A program made the position numbers and the translations under genes. 29,176 nt of DNA from assembly GCA_002344215.1 (NCBI GenBank), contig DDSV01000007.1:1-29176 (forward strand), given 5' to 3'. Below the pieces are notes generated by a model. It was not told where the DNA came from. It worked only from the letters and a program-made list of their open reading frames with translations, and searched no databases. Below, in pieces: positions 21,835-28,531 of this stretch; within the stretch, counting starts at the first letter, position 1; every line of letters starts with the position of its first letter. This DNA comes from Akkermansiaceae bacterium UBA2381 (GTDB taxonomy: Bacteria; Verrucomicrobiota; Verrucomicrobiia; Verrucomicrobiales; DEV007).

Positions 21835-23334
21835 ATGCGTCAACTTTCCAAATCGAAGATTCTCGCCTACCGCCAGTGTCCGAAACGCCTCTGGCTGGAA
21901 ATTCACCGGCCCGAGCTGAAGGACGATTCGTCCGCGGAGACCGCCTATCGAATCGGGAACGAGGTGGGTGAGGTGGCTCGGCGGATTTATGACAAAAACG
22001 GAGACGGAGTTTTCATCGACATCGATACGCTGGGTTTTGAAAGGGGCTTTGCCCAAAGTGCCGAACTCCTCATTGAAGGAAAAGGCCCCGTCTTCGAGGC
22101 TGGCTTCCGAATCCCGGGGGCGCTTGCTTTCGCCGATGTGATGCTTCCCGATGACTCGGAAGGGACCGTGCGCTGGCACATGATCGAGGTGAAGTCCTCG
22201 GCCGGGGTTAAGGACTACCATCGCGATGATATCGCGGTGCAAAGCTTCGTGGCGGAATCAGCCGGAGTCGAACTGGCTTCGGTTTCCCTGGCCCATGTCG
22301 ACACAACCTTTGTTTATGGTGGCAAGGGCGACTATGAGGGGCTCCTCAAGGAGGTCGATTTCACCCTGGAGGTGAAGTCGCGCCGTGGAGAGGTCGGTGA
22401 ATGGCTCGAGGCAGCGCAGGCGGTTGCCTCTCTGCCTGTCGAGCCGGAGATCGCGACGGGGGATCAATGCAGCAATCCCTTTCCCTGTGCCTTCTGCAAC
22501 TACTGCGGGCAGGACGAGAATGCGGTCGACTATCCCTTGTCATCGCTTCCCAATTTCAGCGGACGAAGACGCGATGCGGTCGAAGCTCTTGGAATTCATG
22601 ACCTTCGCGAGGTGCCCGACGAATTTCTCAGTCCGATTCAGAAGCGGGTGCGCGATGTGACCCGCTCCGGCGAAATCTTTCTCGATTCCGCAGGAGCCGC
22701 CGCCGATCTCAAGGGACTGGAGTTTCCGGTCCGCTTCCTCGATTTCGAGTCGGTGATGCTGGCGGTGCCGGTCTGGAAGGGGACACGGCCCTATCAGCAG
22801 ATTCCCTTTCAGTTCAGTCTTCACTGCCTCGACAAGGCGGGCTCGCTCACCCACGAGTCGTTTCTCGATTTGAGTGGAGCGGATCCATCAGAAGCGCTCG
22901 CGAAAGCACTGATCCGTGTCTGCGGAGATCAGGGACCGGTCTTTGCCTACAATGCGGCCTTTGAGAGAATGGTGATCCGGGATCTGGCTAAACGTTTTCC
23001 CTCAATGAGTGCGAGCCTGCTTGAGATCTTCGCGCGCGTCGTTGATCTGCTGCCGGTGGCGAAAGCGCGCTATTACCATCCCGATCAGCACGGTCGCTGG
23101 GGCCTGAAGTCGGTGCTCCCCGCCGCCTGTCCGGAGTTGTCTTACGATCATTTGGACGGAGTCGCGGACGGAGCGATGGCGGTTGAAGCCTTCAAGGAGG
23201 CGGTGGACTCCCGGACTTCACCGGAGAGAAAAGGCGAGATCGAACGGGAGCTGCTCGCCTACTGTCATCTCGATACCCTCGGACTGGTGCGTTTGTGGGA
23301 AGTCTTGTCGGGAAGGGATGGTCGGGCTGAGTGA
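21835..23334 (+). CDS. DUF2779 protein: Fe-S PD-(D/E)XK nuclease plus exonuclease-like domain
   Basis: A 499-aa two-domain protein. The N-terminal half looks like Cas4/AddB-type Fe-S nucleases: Cys15 (YRQCPKRLW), Asp101, the EVK pair at 118-120, and the cluster Cys212, Cys218, Cys221 and Cys224. The C-terminal DUF2779 half resembles a DEDD exonuclease: FLDFE (Asp303, Glu305), YNAAFE (373-377), Asp404 and YCHLDTLGL (Asp480). It would process DNA or RNA ends in the cytosol. The ATG at 21835 is preferred to a TTG at 21745, since the nuclease motif starts at once. Domain order is read from sequence; activity is inferred. Confidence 0.85.
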   Translation: MRQLSKSKILAYRQCPKRLWLEIHRPELKDDSSAETAYRIGNEVGEVARRIYDKNGDGVFIDIDTLGFERGFAQSAELLIEGKGPVFEAGFRIPGALAFADVMLPDDSEGTVRWHMIEVKSSAGVKDYHRDDIAVQSFVAESAGVELASVSLAHVDTTFVYGGKGDYEGLLKEVDFTLEVKSRRGEVGEWLEAAQAVASLPVEPEIATGDQCSNPFPCAFCNYCGQDENAVDYPLSSLPNFSGRRRDAVEALGIHDLREVPDEFLSPIQKRVRDVTRSGEIFLDSAGAAADLKGLEFPVRFLDFESVMLAVPVWKGTRPYQQIPFQFSLHCLDKAGSLTHESFLDLSGADPSEALAKALIRVCGDQGPVFAYNAAFERMVIRDLAKRFPSMSASLLEIFARVVDLLPVAKARYYHPDQHGRWGLKSVLPAACPELSYDHLDGVADGAMAVEAFKEAVDSRTSPERKGEIERELLAYCHLDTLGLVRLWEVLSGRDGRAE

Positions 23335-23506
23335 ACCGCTTTACAGACCGAACCATTCAGCTCCTCCGCCATGACATGGGTGCCGAATCACAGGAGAATC
23401 TTCTGGTGATTAAGAGAGGAATGTGAACAAACTATTTTCAAGTTCCTCCTCGTTCCCGCCCGCACGGAGACGAGCGGACAACGAAGCAAAACCTGCCCTA
23501 TCCATC

Positions 23507-24169
23507 ATGACCGCTCGAAATCTCCCGCTCTATTTTGGTCTCACCATTGCCCTGACGCCCGCGCTTCGGGCGGAGAATCCGGATGAAAAGCCGGAGTTAT
23601 TTCAAAGCACCCGTCTGGTCTATGAGGACAAATTTGACGGCTCCCTGAATACCGACTTTTGGGAGGTCCGCCAGAGCAGCACATGGGAGGTCAAGGAAGG
23701 CATCCTGACAGGCAGCCAATCGTCCAGGGAGTTTCAGGAGAAAATGATCGCCAAGGGAGACAAGGCCCACGCCGGGTTTAAACCGGTGATCTGGCTCAAG
23801 CAGGTTCCTGAGAACTTTGTCTGCTCCCTGAGAATGAGATACAACGGCGAAGCCTACCAACCCAAGTTCCCTCTCCTCGATCTCGGACACCATGTCCACA
23901 CGATTGTGTTCGGCGAAAAAACAACGACTCTGACGATCAAAAAGAACGTCGAAACACTTTCAGTAGAGACGCCGCTGCTTCCGCTCAACCAATGGGTCGA
24001 TGTCACCATCGAACTGAGTAAGGGATCTCTCCTCTTGAAGATCGATGGGAAGAAACACCTTTTTCAAAGTGCCCATATTGATATGACGGGACAGCAGCAG
24101 ATTGACTTCAAAGGAATCGATTTCGGCAGCTGCCAGATTGATCACATCAGGCTCTGGGAAGGGCTGTAG
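23507..24169 (+). CDS. Secreted LamG/DUF1080-like protein
   Basis: A 220-aa protein with a signal peptide (MTARNLPLYFGLTIALTPALRA) and the start LVYEDKFDGSLNTDFWEV. That start is characteristic of concanavalin-like DUF1080 (3-keto-disaccharide hydrolase) and related sandwich domains, which are abundant in PVC bacteria. NQWVDVTIELSKGSLLLKIDGK and IDFGSCQIDHIRLWEG continue the pattern. The ATG at 23507 is preferred to a GTG at 23423 because the signal peptide starts there. It would act in the periplasm or outside, perhaps on glycans. No partner genes are adjacent. Confidence 0.75.
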   Translation: MTARNLPLYFGLTIALTPALRAENPDEKPELFQSTRLVYEDKFDGSLNTDFWEVRQSSTWEVKEGILTGSQSSREFQEKMIAKGDKAHAGFKPVIWLKQVPENFVCSLRMRYNGEAYQPKFPLLDLGHHVHTIVFGEKTTTLTIKKNVETLSVETPLLPLNQWVDVTIELSKGSLLLKIDGKKHLFQSAHIDMTGQQQIDFKGIDFGSCQIDHIRLWEGL

Positions 24170-24190
24170 ACGCGCGACAGGAAAAGGTAG

Positions 24191-24210
24191 TCGCGTTCGG
24201 CCCGAACGCG
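24191..24210. repeat. Perfect hairpin after the LamG-like gene
   Basis: CGCGTTCGG is followed at once by CCCGAACGCG, a near-continuous palindrome. It lies about 25 nt after the stop of the secreted LamG-like gene. It has no T-tract, so it is either a factor-dependent terminator or part of the repeat field that follows. Confidence 0.45.
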
Positions 24211-24224
24211 GGAGGGACGGCGAG

Positions 24225-24363
24225 GCCTGCCATTCGTGGCTCTAGGGCCGAATTAGGGCAAAGGTGATTCGGCCCTTCTTCGCTGCCCGTTCTCCGTAGC
24301 AGTGCTACTGCGAAGGATGAAAAGCTACGAAGGGCATTCTTCGCTCCCGGTGCCCGTGAGCGG
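24225..24363. repeat. Left copy of palindromic repeat flanking the GIY-YIG gene
   Basis: It begins GCCTGCCATTCGTGGCTC and ends in a segment containing CTACGAAGGGCATTCTTCGC and CCCGTGAGCG. It contains GGGCCGAAT paired with ATTCGGCCC (9 bp) and GTAGCA with TGCTAC. The same start and end, without the middle 35 or so bases, recur at 24674-24775. The right part encodes the C-terminus of the GIY-YIG protein. Confidence 0.75.
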
Positions 24364-24624
24364 ACTTGAGCGGAGACGTTTCCTAGCAAAGGCGATGCCG
24401 GAGGCGGACTTCAAATATTTTTCAAATTCGAGAGCTTTAGCCGGATCAGAGAAAGCGAGGTAAGTCTCCAATCGCCAGGGGCGGAATTTCGAGGTGTGTT
24501 TCGCCTTCCCCGCGTTGTGGTCAGCGAGGCGCTGACGGAGGTCACTGGTCTGGCCGACGTAGACCTGATCCGGATGGGTTTCACTGCGGAGGAGGTAGAC
24601 GTAGGTGAAAGATTGGCCTGCCAT
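24325..24624 (-). CDS. GIY-YIG endonuclease domain protein
   Basis: A 99-aa single-domain GIY-YIG protein (YhbQ/UPF0213-like). The GIY strand is YVYLL (8-12) and the YIG strand YVGQT (22-26). Arg30 and Arg32 lie in the catalytic helix, with Asn37 after it and Glu66 or Glu68 (LEFEKYLK) as metal ligand. The ATG at 24624 is chosen because a longer in-frame start (24912) would run through the repeat, the tmRNA/tRNA fragment and the recombinase sites. The last 14 or so residues (SPLTGTGSEECPS) are encoded by the flanking repeat. Function could be repair or repeat mobility. Confidence 0.82.
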   Translation of the reverse strand: MAGQSFTYVYLLRSETHPDQVYVGQTSDLRQRLADHNAGKAKHTSKFRPWRLETYLAFSDPAKALEFEKYLKSASGIAFARKRLRSSPLTGTGSEECPS

Positions 24625-24673
24625 TTGAGGTTCAATTGATCGGCGCAAGAGAGCGCTACTTCCTTTAGGAGTG

Positions 24674-24775
24674 GCCTGCCATTCGTAGCTCACGGGGAGA
24701 ACTAGGGAAAATATGACTCGGCCCTTCTTCGCTGAAGCTACGAAGGGCATTCTTCGCTCCCGGTTCCCGTGAGCG
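24674..24775. repeat. Right copy of palindromic repeat flanking the GIY-YIG gene
   Basis: It shares GCCTGCCATTCGT-GCTC, CGGCCCTTCTTCGCTG and AGCTACGAAGGGCATTCTTC with the left copy. ATTCTTCGCTC (24749-24759) pairs perfectly with GAGCGAAGAAT (24771-24781) around an 11-nt loop. Read on the minus strand, that hairpin follows the tmRNA/tRNA 3' end directly and could have served as its terminator. Confidence 0.75.
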
Positions 24776-24780
24776 AAGAA

Positions 24781-24806
24781 TGGAGGTGAGGGGAGTTGAA
24801 CCCCTG
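24781..24806 (-). other. 3' end fragment of a tmRNA or tRNA gene (att site)
   Basis: On the minus strand the sequence ends GGGGTTCAACTCCCC (a perfect T-arm: 5-bp stem, 5-nt TTCAA start) followed by TCACCTCCA, an acceptor strand with the first CCA bases. GGTTCAACTCC plus CTCCA is typical of tmRNA (ssrA) 3' ends; a tRNA is the alternative. The rest of the RNA gene is missing; recombinase-region DNA follows instead. This is the usual scar where an island inserts at an RNA gene's 3' end. Confidence 0.65.
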
Positions 24807-24910
24807 TTGTAACTTTTGTTGTAACAGGATGTCGCAGAGTAGATTTTTCAAGGGTTCCGACATCCTCGAACGTCTGCGATATCATGTCTTGTTGTAACTG
24901 ACGTTGTAGC
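24805..24910. promoter_or_regulatory. Recombinase binding-site region (TGTTGTAAC repeats)
   Basis: TGTTGTAAC occurs three times in direct orientation (24805-24813, 24817-24825, 24890-24898), with a degenerate copy CGTTGTAGC at 24902-24910. Between them, AGGATGTCG (24826-24834) and CGACATCCT (24858-24866) form a perfect inverted repeat. GATGTCGCAGA (24828-24838) also pairs with TCTGCGATATC (24873-24883), one mismatch. Direct arm-type sites plus inverted core-like sites next to an integrase gene suggest attachment-site or operator function. That role is inferred. Confidence 0.6.
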
Positions 24911-24950
24911 ACTTATGGACCAAATTTGCTTGCGGTCAAGCCTCTTGAAG

Positions 24951-24966
24951 GGCACCTTTCGGTGCC
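24951..24966 (+). promoter_or_regulatory. Hairpin in the recombinase leader
   Basis: GGCACC (24951-24956) pairs with GGTGCC (24961-24966) around a TTTC loop, 33 nt before the chosen start of the recombinase. It may be a leader hairpin affecting recombinase expression, or part of the attachment region. No T-tract follows. Confidence 0.35.
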
Positions 24967-24998
24967 TCCTGAAAAAGGGGGAGTTGTACCCGACCCCT

Positions 24999-26180
24999 AT
25001 GGCCAGCCTTCGCAGAGTGCCCCGATCTTCTCACTTTATCGCCTGCTACACGGGCGCCGATGGGAAGCGTTATCAGCGCAGTACCGGAGTGAAGGTCGAT
25101 GGCAAAGTCGACTCCCGGCGACAGGCGCAGAAGATCGCCAACGAGTTCGAGGACGTCGCCCGCCGCAAGCGCACCGCCCAGCAGGTGCAGCGTGTCTTCC
25201 GTGAAATCTACGAGGAGGTTACCAGTGCCAAGCTTCCCGACGCAACGGTTCGTGACTTTGGTGATCGCTGGCTCGCTTCGAAGAAAGCCGAGGTCAGTGA
25301 CGCCACCCACGTCTTTTACGACATCGCCTACCGGAAATTCATCAAGCACCTCGGACCCAAGGCTGACGGTGCCATGTTTGAAGTCACAAAGGATGAGATC
25401 CATCGTTGGCGGGACACTCTGGCGAAGAAGCTCGCTCCCACCACCGTGAACCACAATCTGAAGTTCGTCCGCATGCTCTTCGCCGCGGCAAAACGTGCGG
25501 GCATCGTCGCCGACAATCCGGCCGAGGACGTTCCGGTTTTGAAGCGCACCGTGAAGACAACCCGGCGCCCCTTCACGTTGGCTGAACTACGCGCCATGCT
25601 GGAAGCCGCCGATACGGAGTGGCGGAGCATGATCCTGTTCGGCCTTTACACTGGGCAACGTCTCGGCGACATCGCCCGACTGTCCTGGGATCAGGTCGAC
25701 CTTGAGGCCAGAGAGATCCGCTTACAAACGAGCAAGACGGGACGTCATCAGAAGATCCCCATTCCGCCCCCGCTGCTGAAGCATATCACGCGGCTGAAGA
25801 AGAAGGCCGGAGAGATGTATTTGCACCCTAAGGCGGAAGACATCGTGGCGACCCAGGGCAAGACCGGGTCGCTCTCGGTGCAGTTCCACAAGCTAATGGC
25901 GAAGGCCAAAATCGTGGAAGCGAAGAAGCACCGCAAGACTGCAGTGAAGGCTGCGGAGGACGGGAAGCCAAAAGACCGCAAAGGGGAAGCAAAAGTCAGC
26001 TTCCACAGCCTCCGCCATACCACCACCAGCCTGCTCAAAAATGCCGGCGTGAGTGCCGCCATTGCCGAGGAGTTCGTCGGCCACGACTCAGCCGAGATGA
26101 ACCGCGTCTACACCCACATCGAACTGAAGACGATGAAGAAGGCAGCAAGCTTGCTGCCGGATGTGACAGCGGGATTGTGA
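24999..26180 (+). CDS. Tyrosine recombinase (island integrase)
   Basis: A 393-aa phage-type integrase. An arm- or SAM-like N-terminal domain (about 80-185) is followed by the catalytic domain with the full set: Arg221 (GLYTGQRLGDIARL), Lys246 (TSKTGRH), His336-x-x-Arg339 (SFHSLRH), His362 (VGHDS) and nucleophile Tyr371 (RVYTHIE). A Lys-rich insert (about 303-332) lies before the HxxR motif. The ATG at 24999 is preferred to one at 24915, whose extra residues look unlike a domain start. It is not an integron IntI: I see no IntI-specific extra helix. It lies directly inside the tmRNA/tRNA-end scar, so it probably inserts and excises the island to its right. Confidence 0.93.
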   Translation: MASLRRVPRSSHFIACYTGADGKRYQRSTGVKVDGKVDSRRQAQKIANEFEDVARRKRTAQQVQRVFREIYEEVTSAKLPDATVRDFGDRWLASKKAEVSDATHVFYDIAYRKFIKHLGPKADGAMFEVTKDEIHRWRDTLAKKLAPTTVNHNLKFVRMLFAAAKRAGIVADNPAEDVPVLKRTVKTTRRPFTLAELRAMLEAADTEWRSMILFGLYTGQRLGDIARLSWDQVDLEAREIRLQTSKTGRHQKIPIPPPLLKHITRLKKKAGEMYLHPKAEDIVATQGKTGSLSVQFHKLMAKAKIVEAKKHRKTAVKAAEDGKPKDRKGEAKVSFHSLRHTTTSLLKNAGVSAAIAEEFVGHDSAEMNRVYTHIELKTMKKAASLLPDVTAGL

Positions 26181-26287
26181 AGCCGTGCTTCAACCTCGAT
26201 CAATTTTGAAGGTTTGCTACCAACGTCTGCTGAGAAGAAGTGGGCGGGGATATTGATCGGGCTCATCCCCAATGTATGATGGCAGCG

Positions 26288-27478
26288 TTAGTCGTCGTGT
26301 CTCAGGACATCTTTTGAGAATTGACGCCACGGTTCCCGGGTTTTTGTCAGCGGGTCGATCATGTCAGCTCTCAGGCGAAGCCACTGCAGCCAGTAACCGG
26401 TCGTTGATCCGGGTCCGGTCGATAGCCCGTGCGCATCCAGCATCTTCTCAGCTGCTGTCGCATAGGCACGCAACGATTCCGCTTCACAATAATAGGCGGC
26501 GTCCTCGACGGCAGCTTTTGCGGCCGCCTCCTCCCGATTCTGCTGCCTGTAGAGTGCCGACATCATGGAATCGATTCGCTTTTGGCGTTCGGCTTCAATT
26601 TCTCGCTGAACCACATATTCCGAGTGTTGCTCTGCCGCTACCTTCATCGAGGCGATGATCAAGGGAATGAACTCCTCGATCTGCTGGTGCTTGCCGTCTT
26701 TCCACTGATAGCGGCCCTTGTAGCCGGAGACATCCACTAATGAGCAGTCGAGTAGACCGGTCCCATAGTAATCGAAGCGATCGTAGAAGCGAGATTGGGG
26801 CTTTTCACTCCTCCGCATTTTCTCATTCAGATGAACCCCAACTGGTTGATCGTTCCAAAAGAACATCACGATCTTGCTTGGTGTGGTCCCGGAAGGGCGT
26901 TCCCAGACGTTTTTCGGTTTAGGCGGTGCCGTCGAGAGGGCAACTCGCACACCCTCTCGTTCGGCCAGGTGGATGAGGCGGTTAAAGAACGTGAGGGCTC
27001 TTTCAAGGGAATCTTTGGAAGTCGACATGGAAAGGTGCGGAACGTCGTGCTTGGGATGAAGCCTGCCCTCGCGTGTCGACCAAGCCCCTTTCAATGCTGT
27101 CCGAGTCGTGCGGATCCACTTGTGTTCGGGAAGATCTCTCACGAGCCACTTCTGCGTTTCTTCATCGAGTTCGGATGTGACTGGTTCCATTTTTCGCCGA
27201 GACGCGGAGAGTTGCCCTTCGACATTCGCCCGCTGGATTTGCCAGATTTCCTTTTGCCCGGGTTTCAGAGGCGGCAAGGGCGGTTTTCGAACCTTGTGCC
27301 CATGTGCGGCTTTCGCCCAATATCCGAGCGTCGGTTTCGGAACCCTTAGTTGCCGACAGATTCTGGTAATGATGGAACCCGAGACTCCCAGGTCCTTCGC
27401 AACCTGTGTAGCTGGCTTTTCCCACACCAAGCGATACAGCTCATCGCGGGACAACTCATCAGGGGCAGCAGTCGACAT
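26288..27478 (-). CDS. HTH-containing hypothetical protein of mobile islands
   Basis: A 396-aa protein. Residues about 12-60 (ELYRLVWEKPATQVAKDLGV, then SGSIITRICRQLRVPKPTLG and YWAK) form a clear helix-turn-helix. It is of the kind seen in a widespread accessory-genome family with YWAK...KPPLP after the HTH. The middle has mixed alpha/beta content. The C-terminal third (about 265-350) is helical, rich in Glu, Lys and Ala, and probably a coiled coil. Function is unknown; DNA binding is inferred. It reads away from the proline-rich gene, with a shared 287-nt upstream region. Confidence 0.78.
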   Translation of the reverse strand: MSTAAPDELSRDELYRLVWEKPATQVAKDLGVSGSIITRICRQLRVPKPTLGYWAKAAHGHKVRKPPLPPLKPGQKEIWQIQRANVEGQLSASRRKMEPVTSELDEETQKWLVRDLPEHKWIRTTRTALKGAWSTREGRLHPKHDVPHLSMSTSKDSLERALTFFNRLIHLAEREGVRVALSTAPPKPKNVWERPSGTTPSKIVMFFWNDQPVGVHLNEKMRRSEKPQSRFYDRFDYYGTGLLDCSLVDVSGYKGRYQWKDGKHQQIEEFIPLIIASMKVAAEQHSEYVVQREIEAERQKRIDSMMSALYRQQNREEAAAKAAVEDAAYYCEAESLRAYATAAEKMLDAHGLSTGPGSTTGYWLQWLRLRADMIDPLTKTREPWRQFSKDVLRHDD

Positions 27479-27601
27479 GACCTTTCACTTCTTCAAACAA
27501 TTCTTATGCAAACGACAGCGCGTTTCCAAGCCTGAAACTCGTTCGATTCGGAGATCGGGAGAATAGACCGAATTAGATTGTCTCCATTGTGGGCGATAGA
27601 G

Positions 27602-27620
27602 CCCATCCGGCTTGGATGGG
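27602..27620. promoter_or_regulatory. Palindrome in divergent intergenic region
   Basis: CCCATCC (27602-27608) pairs with GGATGGG (27614-27620) around GGCTT. It lies between the divergent HTH gene and the proline-rich gene. It could be an operator for the HTH protein or a chance hairpin; there is no T-tract for a terminator. Confidence 0.35.
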
Positions 27621-27765
27621 GATTCTCTAACCTCGGCGATCCAATCATCGCGCCATTCATGAAGCTGACCGGTAGAGCGAGGATCGGGGATTCCTGTCGC
27701 CCGAACCCATCCCTTGCCTACCGCCGGTCAACGTGGTCTCTTATTGAGTCATCCCGAAAAACACT

Positions 27766-28005
27766 ATGAGCGAAACCACTACACCTCCGCCCGCCGCGGG
27801 TTCTGATAACACAGCCGCGCCTTCGACGCCTCCGCCGGCCTCCCCACCGAGCACGCCCAGTTCTCCGCCGTCGAGTGGACCAGTCGGCCCGGGTGCGCCG
27901 ATGTATTTGTTCAACTCCGACCCACCAGGGGCGGATAAGTTCACTCGGATCTCCAACGATGCCCCCGAGGGGCGCATCACGAATATTAATCGCGGAGACT
28001 CTTGA
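27766..28005 (+). CDS. Short proline-rich protein
   Basis: A 79-aa protein whose first 45 residues are almost all Pro, Ser, Thr, Ala and Gly. A compact tail follows, with MYLFNSDPPGADKFTRISND. The low-complexity half looks disordered; the tail could be a short peptide motif. Its last 20 bases overlap the 3' end of the convergent membrane-protein gene. A plausible ATG is present but no strong ribosome-binding site. It may be real and linked to the membrane protein, or a by-chance open frame in GC-rich DNA. Confidence 0.5.
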   Translation: MSETTTPPPAAGSDNTAAPSTPPPASPPSTPSSPPSSGPVGPGAPMYLFNSDPPGADKFTRISNDAPEGRITNINRGDS

Positions 28006-28531
28006 TCATGCAGGGGGTCACGAGAGCGATCAACGCAGCTAAGAACGGGGAAGCGACCACCGCCATTGCGACTCGGTGAATCCACTTCGCCATATGTTCG
28101 TTCTCTGATTGATTGTGAGTGAGTGCGACAGAAAGATTGGTCAGCAAATAGCCGACGATCATGTCTGAGAGATCCTGTTGGATATAGGATTCCTTCAATA
28201 GTCCGGGGAATATCCCGCCGATCGCGCTGTACTTTCGGGGAAGAATGCACTTTGCCGTCAGAGTAAAGATTGCTGCCGCGAGGAGGGCAATCTCGATCGT
28301 CAGGAAAACAAAACGGAATTCAAGAGCGGGCTTCATCTCGAAGAGTTCCTTGCCGAGGAATCCGAGCGCGGCTGCAATGATGCCAAACATCCAATCGGCT
28401 CGGGTCCGGAGCTTGTCTCGATCTGTTAGGACTTGGCGATACCCAAGTTCGGCAAATTCTTTCAGGAACTCGACCTTCTTCGGATCGAGGCCACGCAAGT
28501 GTCTAAAATCTTCGTCGCCTTCCGTGGCCAT
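27986..28531 (-). CDS. Multi-pass membrane protein, possible effector-like
   Basis: A 181-aa protein. A charged N-terminal 40 residues (HLRGLDPKKVEFLKEFAELG) precede the first membrane hairpin, ADWMFGIIAAALGFLG (about 46-62) and FVFLTIEIALLAAAIFTLTA (about 73-95). Then come an amphipathic middle and a last hydrophobic helix VAMAVVASPFLAALIALV. The layout, helix with R-x-D/A start then paired TMs, is reminiscent of small membrane effectors such as the Pycsar or SMODS-associated 2TM families, but there is no cyclase gene nearby and the likeness is only of architecture. The ATG at 28531 is used; a GTG precedes it. Confidence 0.65.
   Translation of the reverse strand: MATEGDEDFRHLRGLDPKKVEFLKEFAELGYRQVLTDRDKLRTRADWMFGIIAAALGFLGKELFEMKPALEFRFVFLTIEIALLAAAIFTLTAKCILPRKYSAIGGIFPGLLKESYIQQDLSDMIVGYLLTNLSVALTHNQSENEHMAKWIHRVAMAVVASPFLAALIALVTPCMIKSLRD

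Noticed and set aside
24625..24912. N-terminal extension of the GIY-YIG protein to 24912
   Set aside because: It would translate through the palindromic repeat, the tmRNA/tRNA end and the recombinase sites; the domain starts normally at 24624.
24999..26180. The recombinase as the integrase of the cassette array
   Set aside because: It lies 18 kb from the array, sits at an RNA-gene attachment scar, and no IntI-specific insert is visible.
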